This document shows positions 47,430 through 57,665 of a stretch of 64,000 nt of DNA, one piece after another. The number at the start of each line of letters is the position of its first letter. Position 1 is the stretch's first letter. The stretch is from NCBI RefSeq assembly GCF_000006565.2, contig NC_031474.1, forward strand, positions 3,817,662-3,881,661, read 5' to 3'. This stretch comes from Toxoplasma gondii ME49 (taxonomy: Eukaryota; Apicomplexa; Conoidasida; Eucoccidiorida; Sarcocystidae). Made by a program: the position numbers and the translations under genes. A model generated the notes under the pieces. That model saw nothing but the letters and a program-made list of their open reading frames with translations. It was not told the DNA's origin and ran no database searches.

Positions 47430-50192
47430 ATGGAGGTGGCCTGCGGCGCCCGACAAGCGAGGGCCGGGAGCCCCGGAACACAAAACTCCGGTCACAATCC
47501 GTCAACCACGGTACCTTCTCCGTCTCCTGATCCTTCCAGCTCGTCACCCTCTCCTTCCTGCGGTGCGGCGGCGGACTCGGATGACCCATTTGGTGTGCGT
47601 TCGGCACTGGATCGTTTGCGTGGGTTGTCGTGGAAGTCCCCGTTCCGTCGGCGGTCTGCTGCTTCGTCTTTCATCTCTGCGTACTTGGCCTTCTTCTTCG
47701 GCGGCTGCTTCGGTCTGCACTGGTTCCACCTGGCCTGCTGGCCACGGTGGGCGCTGCGTGTCTTCACGCTCTCGGGGTGTGGACTCTACAGTCTCTGCGA
47801 CTTCTTTCTTCTCCCGAGCGCCGTGCGAGCATCGCAGCGAAGGAGACAGAGGGCCTTCGTGAGGGCGGAACTTGTCAAGCGCTTGCAGGCCGCCCACCGC
47901 CGCGAGGAGAGTGCAGCGGCTCTCTCCCGCCTGGAGAAGCGAGCAGGCGCGACCTCCGGGGCCGCTAGCTGGACTCTAGGGCGCAGTGTCTCCCTCCAGG
48001 ACCTCGAGGCGTTCCAGCGCGGACGCGAGGTGCTTCGGCGACAGACCGAAAACCTCCGGAAGCAAAGAGATGAAGTGCTCAGACGCGTCTTGCAGCTCTC
48101 TGTGCGCTGTGGCTTTCGGAGTCCTTCGTGTCTTGGGAGCCCCGCAGTGAAGCAGAGAGGAGAGAAAGAGAAGTTGGGGGGGGAGGAGACACCTCACAGA
48201 CTGGCAGGCGTTTCTCAGACGAATGTCGCGACGTGCACATCTCCTGAAGAAAAGAAGGAAACAGATGAAGGTCAGAAGGTTTCGGCGCCTGTTGAAACTC
48301 TACCAGAAGCCGTCGAGGCTGCTGACAACGTGGTAGAGAAAAGCGAACAAGGTCGAAATGATAACGAGATCAGAGCGGGTCGAGACGCGACGATGGCGAC
48401 TTTGATGATATCAAACACCGCTCCTTCGCCTTCGTCTCCTTCTACCGCTCCTTCGCCTTCGTCTCCTTCTACCTCTCCTTCGCCTTCTTCTCTTTCGCCT
48501 TCTTGCTCTGCGTCTGTGTCTGCTGCTCGTCTGCATTCTTCGGGTGTCTCTGCGTCCTCGCGGTTCCCGTCGGGTGCGTTGCGTCCAAGGCTGTCGGTGT
48601 CGGAGCGCGACATCGCGGTTCTTTTGAAGGAGCAAGAAGTTGGAGTGGAAGTCTGTGCGCTTCCGCCAGTTGTGAGTTCGACTTCGTTTGCCTCGCAGAG
48701 GGGCTCGAAGGCTTTTTTTTTCAGGCACCTTTCCTGGCTGCGCGGGGTGCTGAGTTTCTGGGCGTCCCTGATGCCCTGGCGACTGCTTTTTCGCGGCATC
48801 TACGCGCATGTCCTCTGTTCCTTCGTAGTCGACGTTGTGTTCTGCAACGCTGAGCTGTCGCCCCTGAGTGCGCCGATCTCTCGACTCGTGTTCGTTCTTC
48901 TGCACTGTCTCGCTCGCGCGGCCGTCATCTTCGCCGCGAACTTCTCGGACCTGACCGACATGCCTTCTCCCTGGCTCTGCAGCGACCTCCTCATGTGCGT
49001 GGCTGCGTCGTTCGGGGGCTCTGCAGTTCTCCTTCTCGGCCCCGAACTGTTGCATGCAGTCGGTGCCTACGTCCCGATCGTCGACGCCCACGTTCGCGCG
49101 TCTTTCTCGGCCTTCTTCGGGGAGTTCTCCGTCCTGCTGTCGCTCCCGAGCGTCGAGGCCCAGGCCCGCCTCCCCCGCGTCGCCCGAGAAGACTTCTACG
49201 CATCTTGTCACTTTGCTAACCTTGTGGTCATTGGCGTCAGCGCATACCTCGCAGCTGCAGCTCACCACGACGAGCCGGAGGAGGCCAGGAAGCGGGAAGT
49301 CAGTTTCTGCAGGGACGTGCTGGCGCTGCTGGCGGTGCTTGACCGCGAGGACCGCGAAGCGCTCGAGAAAAAGCGTTCGAAAGAACTGAAGCCGGAGTTC
49401 ACCGAGGCGAGTGCGTCTGCTGGCGGGGGCGAGACGACTGTTTGTCAAGACACGGTGGTGGGGGGAAACGGACCTCAGGAGACCAAGGAGAAGAAAACAG
49501 GAGGCGGGAAGGACGAAGGGCGAGGGCGATTCGAAGAAGACCCGCGAATGGCTGCGCTGGTTGCGCAGGCGCAGCGAACCTATGGCGCGACGATCACCCA
49601 GAGTCCCGGGGACACTCGCGTCCAGAGGGTTCGCGAGTGCATGCTGTCGGCTTTGGTCTGGTTCTTCGCCCTCGCGTTCCTCGCCGTCTGGGTGGCCTGT
49701 CTCGTGCTCGCAGCCTCCAATGTGGCAGCACGGATGGAAGACAAAACCGCGGCAAAAGTCTTTGCGTTTGTCTCTGGAGACACGAAGAACGACCCTGAGC
49801 TCGGGCAACTCAAGGCGGAGCTCTCTGTCCTGTACAAGCAGTTTCAGGCCCTGCAGAAGGAGAAGGGGTTCACCGGTGCCCTCAGCGACATCGCTGCCAT
49901 GCTGTGGAGCGAGGCCCAGGAGGCGATGAGCGAGCAGAGGCGAAAGCAGAAGAAAGAAGACGACGCTTACACGCTACTGGGTGTGCAGCCAAGCGCGACG
50001 GCTAGGGAAATCAAAATGGCCTACAAGCAACTCGCGAGACAACACCACCCCGACGTCGTTGCCGCCGCCTCCCCCGAGCCGCTGACGCCCCTCGAAGAGG
50101 CCCGCGCTACGGAGAAAATGCGAAAAATCAACGAGGCCTACGAGCGACTCATGCGCACCCACGGCGGCAGAGGCAACCTCGGAAGAGTGTGA
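47430..50192 (+). CDS. Multi-pass membrane protein with TM2 domain and C-terminal J domain (DNAJC22/wurst-like)
   Basis: Single-exon frame of 920 residues. After a Ser/Pro-rich start, residues 81-132 form a TM2 domain: two helices around a turn with GGCFGLHWFHL and an Asp in SLCDFFLL. A long hydrophilic insert (about 135-420) has coiled-coil, acidic and Ser/Pro repeat parts. Further membrane segments follow at roughly 440-560, 595-610 and 735-765 (ALVWFFALAFLAVWVACLVLAA). Residues 844-913 are a J domain: YTLLGVQPSATAREIKMAYKQ, the HPD triad at 873-875, and KINEAYERLMR. The TM2-plus-C-terminal-J order is that of animal DNAJC22 (Drosophila wurst), a clathrin- and Hsc70-linked endocytosis factor. 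Here the loops are much longer. The J domain should stimulate an Hsp70; which membrane and cargo are unknown. Confidence 0.8.
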   Translation: MEVACGARQARAGSPGTQNSGHNPSTTVPSPSPDPSSSSPSPSCGAAADSDDPFGVRSALDRLRGLSWKSPFRRRSAASSFISAYLAFFFGGCFGLHWFHLACWPRWALRVFTLSGCGLYSLCDFFLLPSAVRASQRRRQRAFVRAELVKRLQAAHRREESAAALSRLEKRAGATSGAASWTLGRSVSLQDLEAFQRGREVLRRQTENLRKQRDEVLRRVLQLSVRCGFRSPSCLGSPAVKQRGEKEKLGGEETPHRLAGVSQTNVATCTSPEEKKETDEGQKVSAPVETLPEAVEAADNVVEKSEQGRNDNEIRAGRDATMATLMISNTAPSPSSPSTAPSPSSPSTSPSPSSLSPSCSASVSAARLHSSGVSASSRFPSGALRPRLSVSERDIAVLLKEQEVGVEVCALPPVVSSTSFASQRGSKAFFFRHLSWLRGVLSFWASLMPWRLLFRGIYAHVLCSFVVDVVFCNAELSPLSAPISRLVFVLLHCLARAAVIFAANFSDLTDMPSPWLCSDLLMCVAASFGGSAVLLLGPELLHAVGAYVPIVDAHVRASFSAFFGEFSVLLSLPSVEAQARLPRVAREDFYASCHFANLVVIGVSAYLAAAAHHDEPEEARKREVSFCRDVLALLAVLDREDREALEKKRSKELKPEFTEASASAGGGETTVCQDTVVGGNGPQETKEKKTGGGKDEGRGRFEEDPRMAALVAQAQRTYGATITQSPGDTRVQRVRECMLSALVWFFALAFLAVWVACLVLAASNVAARMEDKTAAKVFAFVSGDTKNDPELGQLKAELSVLYKQFQALQKEKGFTGALSDIAAMLWSEAQEAMSEQRRKQKKEDDAYTLLGVQPSATAREIKMAYKQLARQHHPDVVAAASPEPLTPLEEARATEKMRKINEAYERLMRTHGGRGNLGRV
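48420..48497. repeat. 27-base coding tandem repeat in the TM2-J gene
   Basis: Two exact and one partial copy of a 27-base unit encoding APSPSSPST in the hydrophilic insert. It is in frame, so copy changes would be tolerated. Confidence 0.85.
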
Positions 50193-51732
50193 GAAACCTT
50201 CAGGGAAAAGAGAAATACACCAGAGAAAAAGCAGCCGGAGGGGTCTGTGTCGGCGGTGGAATGTGCGGTCGATCGCGCGCAGCTGAGACAGACGGAGGAC
50301 CTGGGAGGCAGTCTGCGGAAAAAGAAAGAACGCCGAGTTTCCCCCGGGCACTCCTTGGAAACAGACACTGACCATGGCGTCGAACTCTGATAGTAACCAG
50401 CTGAAAACGCGTTACTTTTTCTTAGATGGTGGGGGACAAAGAGAGCCGTTTCACGTGACAGTCTCGCGGTGCTACGGCTCTGGATTTGTAAAAAGCGCCA
50501 GAAACTGTCAAAGAGACAAAAGTGGCGAAATGCGAATTTCCCTTGCGGGTTTGTCAACTCAAAAAAAAGTGCTAAGCTGACGGCCCGGTAAACACAGTGT
50601 GCGATGGCAGTCGACAAGGCAGGTACGTCTTGCTCGGACGAGTCGCCACCTGCAAGACTTCTGTTCCGCATCTGTTTTTTGCTAGAAATTTCGCGTCTTC
50701 ATACGCATTTCCCCACCCGGACGGAAACGGGCGCTGCTCCGCGAGACCTCAAGAAACGTCTCTCCAGAGGGCCCGCTGTCTTTCAGGGGAGGCACGCAAT
50801 CGGGCGCGTTGTGCCTCTGTACCGAATTGCATAAGTTGCCACATTTTTATTTATTCGGTCGTGTATCGCAGATTTATGCATGTAGCCGTGAGAAGACAGG
50901 TTGGCGGTGTCCCACTATCCAGATTCAGAAATGTGTCGCTAGTGCCTGTCTGTGAGACCGTCGACCGATGGTTTTCCCCGCAGCAGGAACATCCTGTACT
51001 TTTAGTTCCCCTACACTGTGGGGCACACCAGAAACCCCTGTCTTGCTTTATTTCCTACACGTAGACACGGATGTTCTGTGCAGTTAGCGTGTTGCAGAGG
51101 GTTTGGTTTGCTTTTGTGAATGGCATCCCGTTTGAGTTTTGGCAAGAGTCCGTCATGTCATTCTGTGTAGTCGCCTCGAATCTGCTCGGAAACATGTGGT
51201 TTTCCGGTCACACTATCTTTCAGGTTTGAACCCTCAGAAGCCTGACGGTGTTCCCAACTGGCCAAGTGTGGCTGTTATTCTCTGCAGCAAAGCTTGCTGG
51301 CGTACCCCAAACCGAAATAGGAAGCTCTATTCTAAAGAAATGGCCGGAAAAAAGCCCAATGCATGTTTTGCGCAGTGAGACAGTCTTTTGTGTCCCTTCC
51401 TTATCCTATAGCCAAATCGATTCTTTGCTTTTCCGAAATATATATCACCTCGGGCATCTGTGCAGTTTCATGCACGAACGGAATACAAAGATGCAGAAAC
51501 TGCTTACACGAAACGCGAAGCAGAAACGCTGTACGACATCGACCCCTTAGGTGCCCCTGCGGACACTTGTTGTTCTCTGTCTTCCACATTCTACCACTGC
51601 TATTTTCCAAAGACGTTTTTGAAACGCAGTCTAGCAATTCCAGGGCCTAGGAAATGTCGCAAGTAGATAAGAGCGTCGGGACATCCTGGCTTCCGTCCAT
51701 GAGTTACACCGTTTGGACCAGCCGTCACTTCC
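50193..51732. other. 1.5 kb convergent region, no gene seen
   Basis: 3' flanks of the TM2-J gene and of the Gln-rich secreted protein gene. Only short frames without domains are present. Confidence 0.5.
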
Positions 51733-53499
51733 TCAAGGGTTCTGCCGAGCCCACCCCTCTTGTTGCCTTCGGAGTTGCTCTGCCCACCGCGCCGCCTGGT
51801 CTACACTTTCTGCTGACTGTCTTTGTTGGAGATTTGGATCGTATGGCGATGGTGTGCTGGCAGCGTTTCCTCCTGTGAACCCTGTGAAACGTAGGCTGGC
51901 GTTTCCTTGGTTGGCAAAGCCGCCAAGTGTGCTTCCCCCGCCTGGCAACAATGCAGATGCGTACGCGCCAGTGTTGACACCGCCCCCATAGCCATAACCG
52001 CCAGTCGGTGTCGCTGGATTCACTCCTGGCGCAGAAGGGTAATGCTGAGACACACCTGGTACAGAACCCACAGGCGTCGCCCCTCTTGCCACAGGCACTG
52101 ACGGTGCCGAAATGGTCATTCCCCCTGGTGAGAAGGGGTTGTATGTGTAGGGAATTTGCGAAGAGTAAGCCGGCTGGGGGGAGTAGATTGCGTTTCCGGG
52201 GTGCGGCGCTTGCAGAAAACCGACGGAAGGCGCCATTGTCATTTGTCCTAGAGAAACGCCCACGGAGGGGCTGTTTTGCCGCTGCTGTTGCCGTCCTCCC
52301 CTCTGCCCCGCTCCCGAACTGTGCGAGTTCCCTTGGTGGTTCCGATTTGCTCTCCCGCCTCCCCTTCCACCGCTTTGGTTTCCACGCATCATCTCTTGCA
52401 TCATCTGACTCTGCTGCTGCCCCGTGAGAAACTGTTGCATGAGTTGCTGCTCTGATCCCATCGGCGCAGATTGCCCTGCGAAGCCTTGACGTTGGCTCTG
52501 AATCTGTTGCTGCGTGAGAAACGTGGCCATCATTTGCTGCTGCTGCGGACTCATTGAGGCAATACCACCAGGAGGCATTTGGAAACCCATCATGCTCAGT
52601 GCCTCGACAGCTTGCCGACGCTGACGTCCGGCCGCTATCATGTCGCCTAGCCCCATCACTTCTTTCTGATCACCAGGTTCCTCTTCTTCACGCGACGAAG
52701 AAAGTCCTTCTGAAGAAGCAGTGTTCGCACTCGGTTCGCTTCCACCTTCTCTGAGGGTCATCGCTGAATCCACTGTCGAGGACGGCTGCAACCGTCTTTT
52801 CTCACTTAAAACAGAGCTGGTTTCGCCAGGCAAGACAACCGGACGTGCGTCGCTTGTGAACGGAAAAAAGACAGATGCAACGCTTCGGTCTGTAAAGAGT
52901 GGTTTCTTCTGTTGGTCAACTTGTCTTAAGACTTCTGGAGTGTCTTGCGGTACTATCAGAGGCTGTTCCGCCCAACCGGAAGAGAGACGACTCAAGGAAT
53001 TTCCCCTGGACGGCATGTATTGCTCGAATCCAGTCCACCAGCGATACGCATTTTCTTCTTTATTGGACGACACGAAGTCACCATTTACATAATCTTTAGT
53101 ATACGAACACCGATCGTCTTGGCAAATATTGAGCAAATCGTGTAGGCGGTTTGAAGTTACGATGCCTTCAGTTCTCCATTCGGCGGAACTGGAGATGGGA
53201 TCAAGAATCGTTCCTCCTGTACAACCTCGCATGTCATTCCGCCTTTCCAGCGTTTCGGGATCGTGTCGTTGTTGAATTTCAACGCTCGCTGTAGAAGAAA
53301 GGAACGAGCCTTCGTCCGGGTACTCTACCTCGGGCAAGCCTACTGCTGTTGGACTTGGAACGCTGGGGAGACTAATTACATTCATCACCTCCGTGTCGAC
53401 TCTCCATGCTGGAGTAGGCAGAGGTACAAGGGAGAAGAAGTCGCCATGAAAAACGACAAGAATACAGGTTAATGAAGAGCGAGTGAGTGTGACCCTCAT
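51733..53499 (-). CDS. Secreted Gln/Gly/Met-rich disordered protein with a TEXEL-like RRL motif (candidate dense granule or exported protein)
   Basis: Single-exon frame of 588 residues starting at a true ATG. The N-terminus MRVTLTRSSLTCILVVFHGD reads as a signal peptide (basic, then hydrophobic). Residues 235-237 are RRL in SEKRRLQPSST. RRL is the core of the TEXEL motif that ASP5 cleaves in Toxoplasma dense granule proteins, although the usual acidic residue at position five is absent. An acidic patch (REEEEPGDQ) comes after. From about residue 290 the protein is Gln/Met-rich (SPQQQQMMATFLTQQQ, QQSQMMQEMM). Then comes an RGG-like Gly/Arg/Asn part (GGRGGGRANRN, GGRQQQRQN), and then Pro/Gly/Ser/Tyr-rich sequence with GYGYGGG. 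This is prion-like composition. There is no transmembrane segment. No homologue is recognised; secretion is well supported, export is inference. Confidence 0.7.
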   Translation of the reverse strand: MRVTLTRSSLTCILVVFHGDFFSLVPLPTPAWRVDTEVMNVISLPSVPSPTAVGLPEVEYPDEGSFLSSTASVEIQQRHDPETLERRNDMRGCTGGTILDPISSSAEWRTEGIVTSNRLHDLLNICQDDRCSYTKDYVNGDFVSSNKEENAYRWWTGFEQYMPSRGNSLSRLSSGWAEQPLIVPQDTPEVLRQVDQQKKPLFTDRSVASVFFPFTSDARPVVLPGETSSVLSEKRRLQPSSTVDSAMTLREGGSEPSANTASSEGLSSSREEEEPGDQKEVMGLGDMIAAGRQRRQAVEALSMMGFQMPPGGIASMSPQQQQMMATFLTQQQIQSQRQGFAGQSAPMGSEQQLMQQFLTGQQQSQMMQEMMRGNQSGGRGGGRANRNHQGNSHSSGAGQRGGRQQQRQNSPSVGVSLGQMTMAPSVGFLQAPHPGNAIYSPQPAYSSQIPYTYNPFSPGGMTISAPSVPVARGATPVGSVPGVSQHYPSAPGVNPATPTGGYGYGGGVNTGAYASALLPGGGSTLGGFANQGNASLRFTGFTGGNAASTPSPYDPNLQQRQSAESVDQAARWAEQLRRQQEGWARQNP

Positions 53500-55652
53500 A
53501 CTCGTGACTGAAACAAAGAAGTTCTGTGAGTCAATCTGTTGGGGATCAAAGCCAGTGCTTGTTCTCTCAGACTAACGACTGAACATCTTCTGACGGAACA
53601 GTTGCCCACACAGTCAACGCTCAGAATGCTGTTCGCTTCAATAAGAAGGCGACCTTCTGTAACCCAAAATAATCAGCGTCCCCCGTCAGGAAATCTGGAG
53701 TGGACTACTGTTGGCGCCAGTATTCGAGTCCTCTACGTATGTAATTATATGGCTGCACTTATGGCCCTGCTTAACCACCTGTTAATACGTCTAAATGGGG
53801 CGGTTGGACACAAAATGCTTCAAGACATGGGAATCATCAGCAAATTCAAATGTAGGAAGGCTGTATCTGTACACGCTATAAAAGCACTTATCTCGGAGGA
53901 GGGTTTATCTCCACCCCGATAAGAGGGCACGACCATATTTAGATAAGTGGACACTATTACTGCAGGCGCATTCCTTTAGGCTGAATGTCATACGAGATCA
54001 ATGGGGAAAGGCTGTAGCTTTCTCGATTTGCATTCACAAATGAGGCAGAGAGAGCGGAATCGGCGGCGGCCGTTTCGGACAATCTAAACCTGGGGATCAG
54101 CTGAAGAATGTATGCAACCCCCATCGAAGAGATCACTTAAGTTCCAGCGGCTTAATACACCGTGGCCCTTGACGGTATGTTGAACAGCTGAAGAGACCGC
54201 TGCGTCTTCACTGTTTTTGAATGTGTTGCCCACGGCACACTCGAACACTGTGTGTCCCTCCCAAGAAATGCAGGCCACATAAGCTTAATTATCCTGCAAG
54301 ATCCCGGAATAAACCAGTTACAGAGACCGTCGTCAGCGCGGCTGGCCTGGCGGAGGAGCACTGCTCTGGTGGTATTCTCTGCCGGCCGGTGCTCACACGA
54401 TTTGGTTTACCGTTCTTCAATTACCCCTGTTGCCAGGTGAACACAGAGAATCCCGAAAAGCAGGATTTTTGGGGAGCAGGTGGCGACAGTCAACAACCGA
54501 CTGACGTGGCGATACAAGCACGGCTTTGTTCGCATCACCGGCCACACAAGATGGCAGACAAGGAAGTTCATAAAGTGAGAAAACACAACCTGGTTTTCAG
54601 ATAGGCCACTTTCGGTAGGCCTTTTCCAAAGAAAACAAAGGACGATAGTGTAAAAACGTATATATGGAGGAGAGCGTGTACGTAAATAATTATGCACTCG
54701 CGGGACTCTAAAGGATCTTGAGGTCTCAAGGTGAAGCGAAGCAGGTAGAAAACAATTGAAATAGAAATATACAGCGGCAGAGGGAATCAGTTATCGCACT
54801 TCAGAATAAGAAATGATCGTGCACGAAAAGATTCGTACACAGATACGCTATTCCGAAACGAGATTTGCCCTTTACTGGGGTTTGCTTGATTTGTACGCAG
54901 TGATACGCAAAAAAGTAAACAAGCATAGGTGTTTATATGTGTACAGGTCGTAGAAGTAGCGTCCCTCCTGTCATCAAAAAAAAACAGTTGATGATTGATC
55001 GAACTGGCGGTCCCGAGTCACCGGGGGTGCAAGGTTCCGTATACGTTGTTATCACAACACGCATTTGCCGAAAATTCACGTTGTAACTTTATAAACAAGA
55101 AGGCAGATGGGAGTTCCTGCAGCCCCGCTCCACCGCTGTGGCAGCTTATCAACAACGGGTTTTTTTGTCTGTTCACATCTCCCACGTGACAGGGGGAGGG
55201 TGGGAGCAGAGAAGTGACGACGATGTATGGCATGTACGACATGATTGCTTCTCCTCAAACTGATAGCCAAACATCGTCAACGAATGAGTAATTTAAAGGA
55301 AAACGCGTGTTCCTTGTTGATGACTCACAACGGTTTAATGAACTCTCTTCTTAGAAAGGGACAGGAGACGAAGCGATGGTCTGTAGTGAATCAGAGTATG
55401 CTTGCATTCGTCTGAAAGTATAGCAAGGACTGTGTCACCACTAGGAGCGCACACACCTGTTTGGCTGGCAAGAGACGTGCTGCTGACAGATCGAGGTGAC
55501 TACCATGTTGTATATGAGAAAATCTTATATTAAGGTTCAGTAGTCGTCGTCAGGTGTCGCGCTGACCAATGTACTGAGTTGCGCAGCAGCGTCCTCCATT
55601 GGTGAAACTAGGAACTGGTACTAGTGTAACTAGATCAGGTGGAAGTGTCCAA
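53500..55652. other. 2.2 kb divergent region, no gene supported
   Basis: Between the Gln-rich secreted protein gene (-) and the tentative gene at 55653 (+). An open frame at 53539-53922 (+) has no ATG start, and others at 54221-54604 (+) and 54407-54697 (-) lack splice partners. This is AT-richer than the left of the window. It is presumably promoter DNA. Confidence 0.4.
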
Positions 55653-57056
55653 ATGAGTTTGGACGTAGCAAAGTGGCAGCAAAGCGGAAACAGACAAGGG
55701 CAAAACAGTCTTGCGACGGTCGCACTGAACTCGCCCTCGCGTAGCACTGCAGCGCCCAGTGAAACTTATCTTCAGACTGTCCCAGCTACCGTATCCGAAA
55801 TTCTTTTGGGTATGTGGGGACTTTAAAATAGTGCTGTGGTCATACGCTTTCTCTTCCAACAGCGTCACGCACCATGAACTGTTGCACCCTCGGGTAGTCT
55901 GTACCATAAGCAAATACGCAACTTACTTCTCCGAATTCCACACTTACAGTCAATTTTACGAAATTGTCTGTATAAAGAAATGGATGGATCGTCTGCGCCA
56001 CACTGCGCAAATCTATCAGTCTGCATCGCCATGCTCTGCCACCCTGTTTGGCATGTGTGAGTAACAATCTGAGTATACAGGGATATGGAAAGCTGCTGGA
56101 GTGAGCTGTGTTTCGTGGCCTCCGCGGACTGTGGTGTCATATACTGACCCCATATGTGGTGTTTGGTCCCTCATTCATGATTTCAGTTATAAGCATGCAT
56201 TTAACGGTGTATTCTATCAGCACTAGCAGTGCACCGTAAACGTCTCCATAATTATAATGTACCGCGAGTGTTGCCCTAAATCGAATCTCCGCAACTGAAC
56301 GCATCGACGCCAGACTTGAATGATTAGATTGTGTGCAGCAGGAAGACTTCACTAGTTTCCAAGCGATTGAACCAGGAACGTGCATAGCTAGTGTTCTCGT
56401 TTCATCCTTTAGCGCCCTGGAGAAGAGCTGATACGTAGTTCATTGATACACAGTGAGGCAATCTGCTATCGACCTACAGGAGGTACTGTTGTGTCTCCAG
56501 ATGCTTCCCTCTAAGTGTAAAATACCTGGTGAAGCATCTTCTGAGTTAGGAACAGTCGATTACTTGACGATATTCAAGATACTAAATATTTTCCTTTTTG
56601 ATAAGTTAACCCTATCACCAGAGTGGAACCAGAGGGTTGCACTGCAGCAACAGCGCGCATACCTTGAAAGGTAAGTTTTCTCCGTGTCTTGAAAAAGGAA
56701 CCCTTGACGGATGAGGAAAACTGCCACATAACAACGAAAATAACGCATACTGGGCTTATCGTGCCCAAATGCAACGGTATGTAGAACGAGGTTTCCCTTC
56801 GAAACCCACCAGCGACATTATTGCCTCTCAAGAACAGCAATTGTGACTAGATCTGCTACAAAATGTATGGTGTGTCATCAGGACACAGTCGGAGGACACT
56901 GTTTTAGCAAATACACGGCGTATTGTAAGCATCGTGTGCGCCCCAGCCAGAGGTAGAAGTGGGAAAAAGGTGTTCTATGATACTTCTGAACCTGTAAACA
57001 ACACTGAGAGGTACATAGACGAACGAGAACGCGTTTGTCGAGCACCAAGGATGTGA
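55653..57056 (+). CDS. Tentative three-exon orphan gene, 182 residues
   Basis: Three pieces join in phase into one complete frame: 55653..55809 (ATG in a CAAATGA context, donor GTATGT), 56454..56670 (acceptor ATACACAG, donor GTAAGT) and 56882..57056 (acceptor CATCAG, stop TGA). The product begins MSLDVAKWQQSGNRQ and is Ser/Gln-rich at first. The middle exon looks like a helical domain (QSAIDLQEVLLCLQMLP, DYLTIFKILNIFLFDKL, LSPEWNQRVALQQQRAYLER). The last exon is short and charged. There is no signal peptide and no family I recognise. Support comes from two strong donors and matching phases, not from homology. An alternative frame open beyond exon 3 (57010-57172) suggests the 3' end could be different. 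Confidence 0.4.
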
Positions 57057-57665
57057 CACATAGTGGATCACACATGGAGGAGATGGTTCGCGTGTTTGGA
57101 AACGAAGATGCGGAAGCAGAACGTGGGAGAGACGGCGGCAAGCCCATTCACGGTTCAATAACCTTCAACTAGATGAACTCACACTTTTCGGCGCATCCAT
57201 CAATGTTGCCGTTGCTGCCAACTGGTTCAACTCGGGCAGCATTGCGCAGTCTGACTGCACTCGCTGTCATTGGACATTCGAAGAGGGGTAACCTGTCTTC
57301 TTGGTAACGAATTAATGTCATCGACTGTTGGTGCTGCTGCTTTTCAGCGGGCTTCAGATCAGCGGTTGCTTTCGCTAGCAACGCGCCCCGTGGTCGATTT
57401 GAGTACGATGTATTTCCCCCCAAAATTACTTTATTTAGGGAGTGCAACCATGTACGCATATGCATATGTATCCGTACATATATTTGCGTTGATGTCTGCG
57501 TGCAGACATATCTCTATATGTACAGGTTTCGAGCAGCTACACCTACACCTGTAGGTACAAGTATATGCCTCGGAAGCATCCAGGCGTGTATCAACAAATG
57601 GCTCTGTACCTATTTCTCTATACATGCAGGCTGACATCAAAGAACCCTGAATCTCATCAATGTCT
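57057..57665. other. Convergent gap between the two tentative genes
   Basis: About 600 bases. The first 115 continue an open coding-like frame on the plus strand ending at TAG near 57172. The rest shows nothing but a short CATATG-rich stretch around 57456-57480. Confidence 0.35.

Noticed and set aside
48411..49808. 465-residue frame on the minus strand opposite the TM2-J gene
   Set aside because: It is antisense to a strongly supported coding region with TM2 and J domains, is Arg-rich and has no domain of its own.
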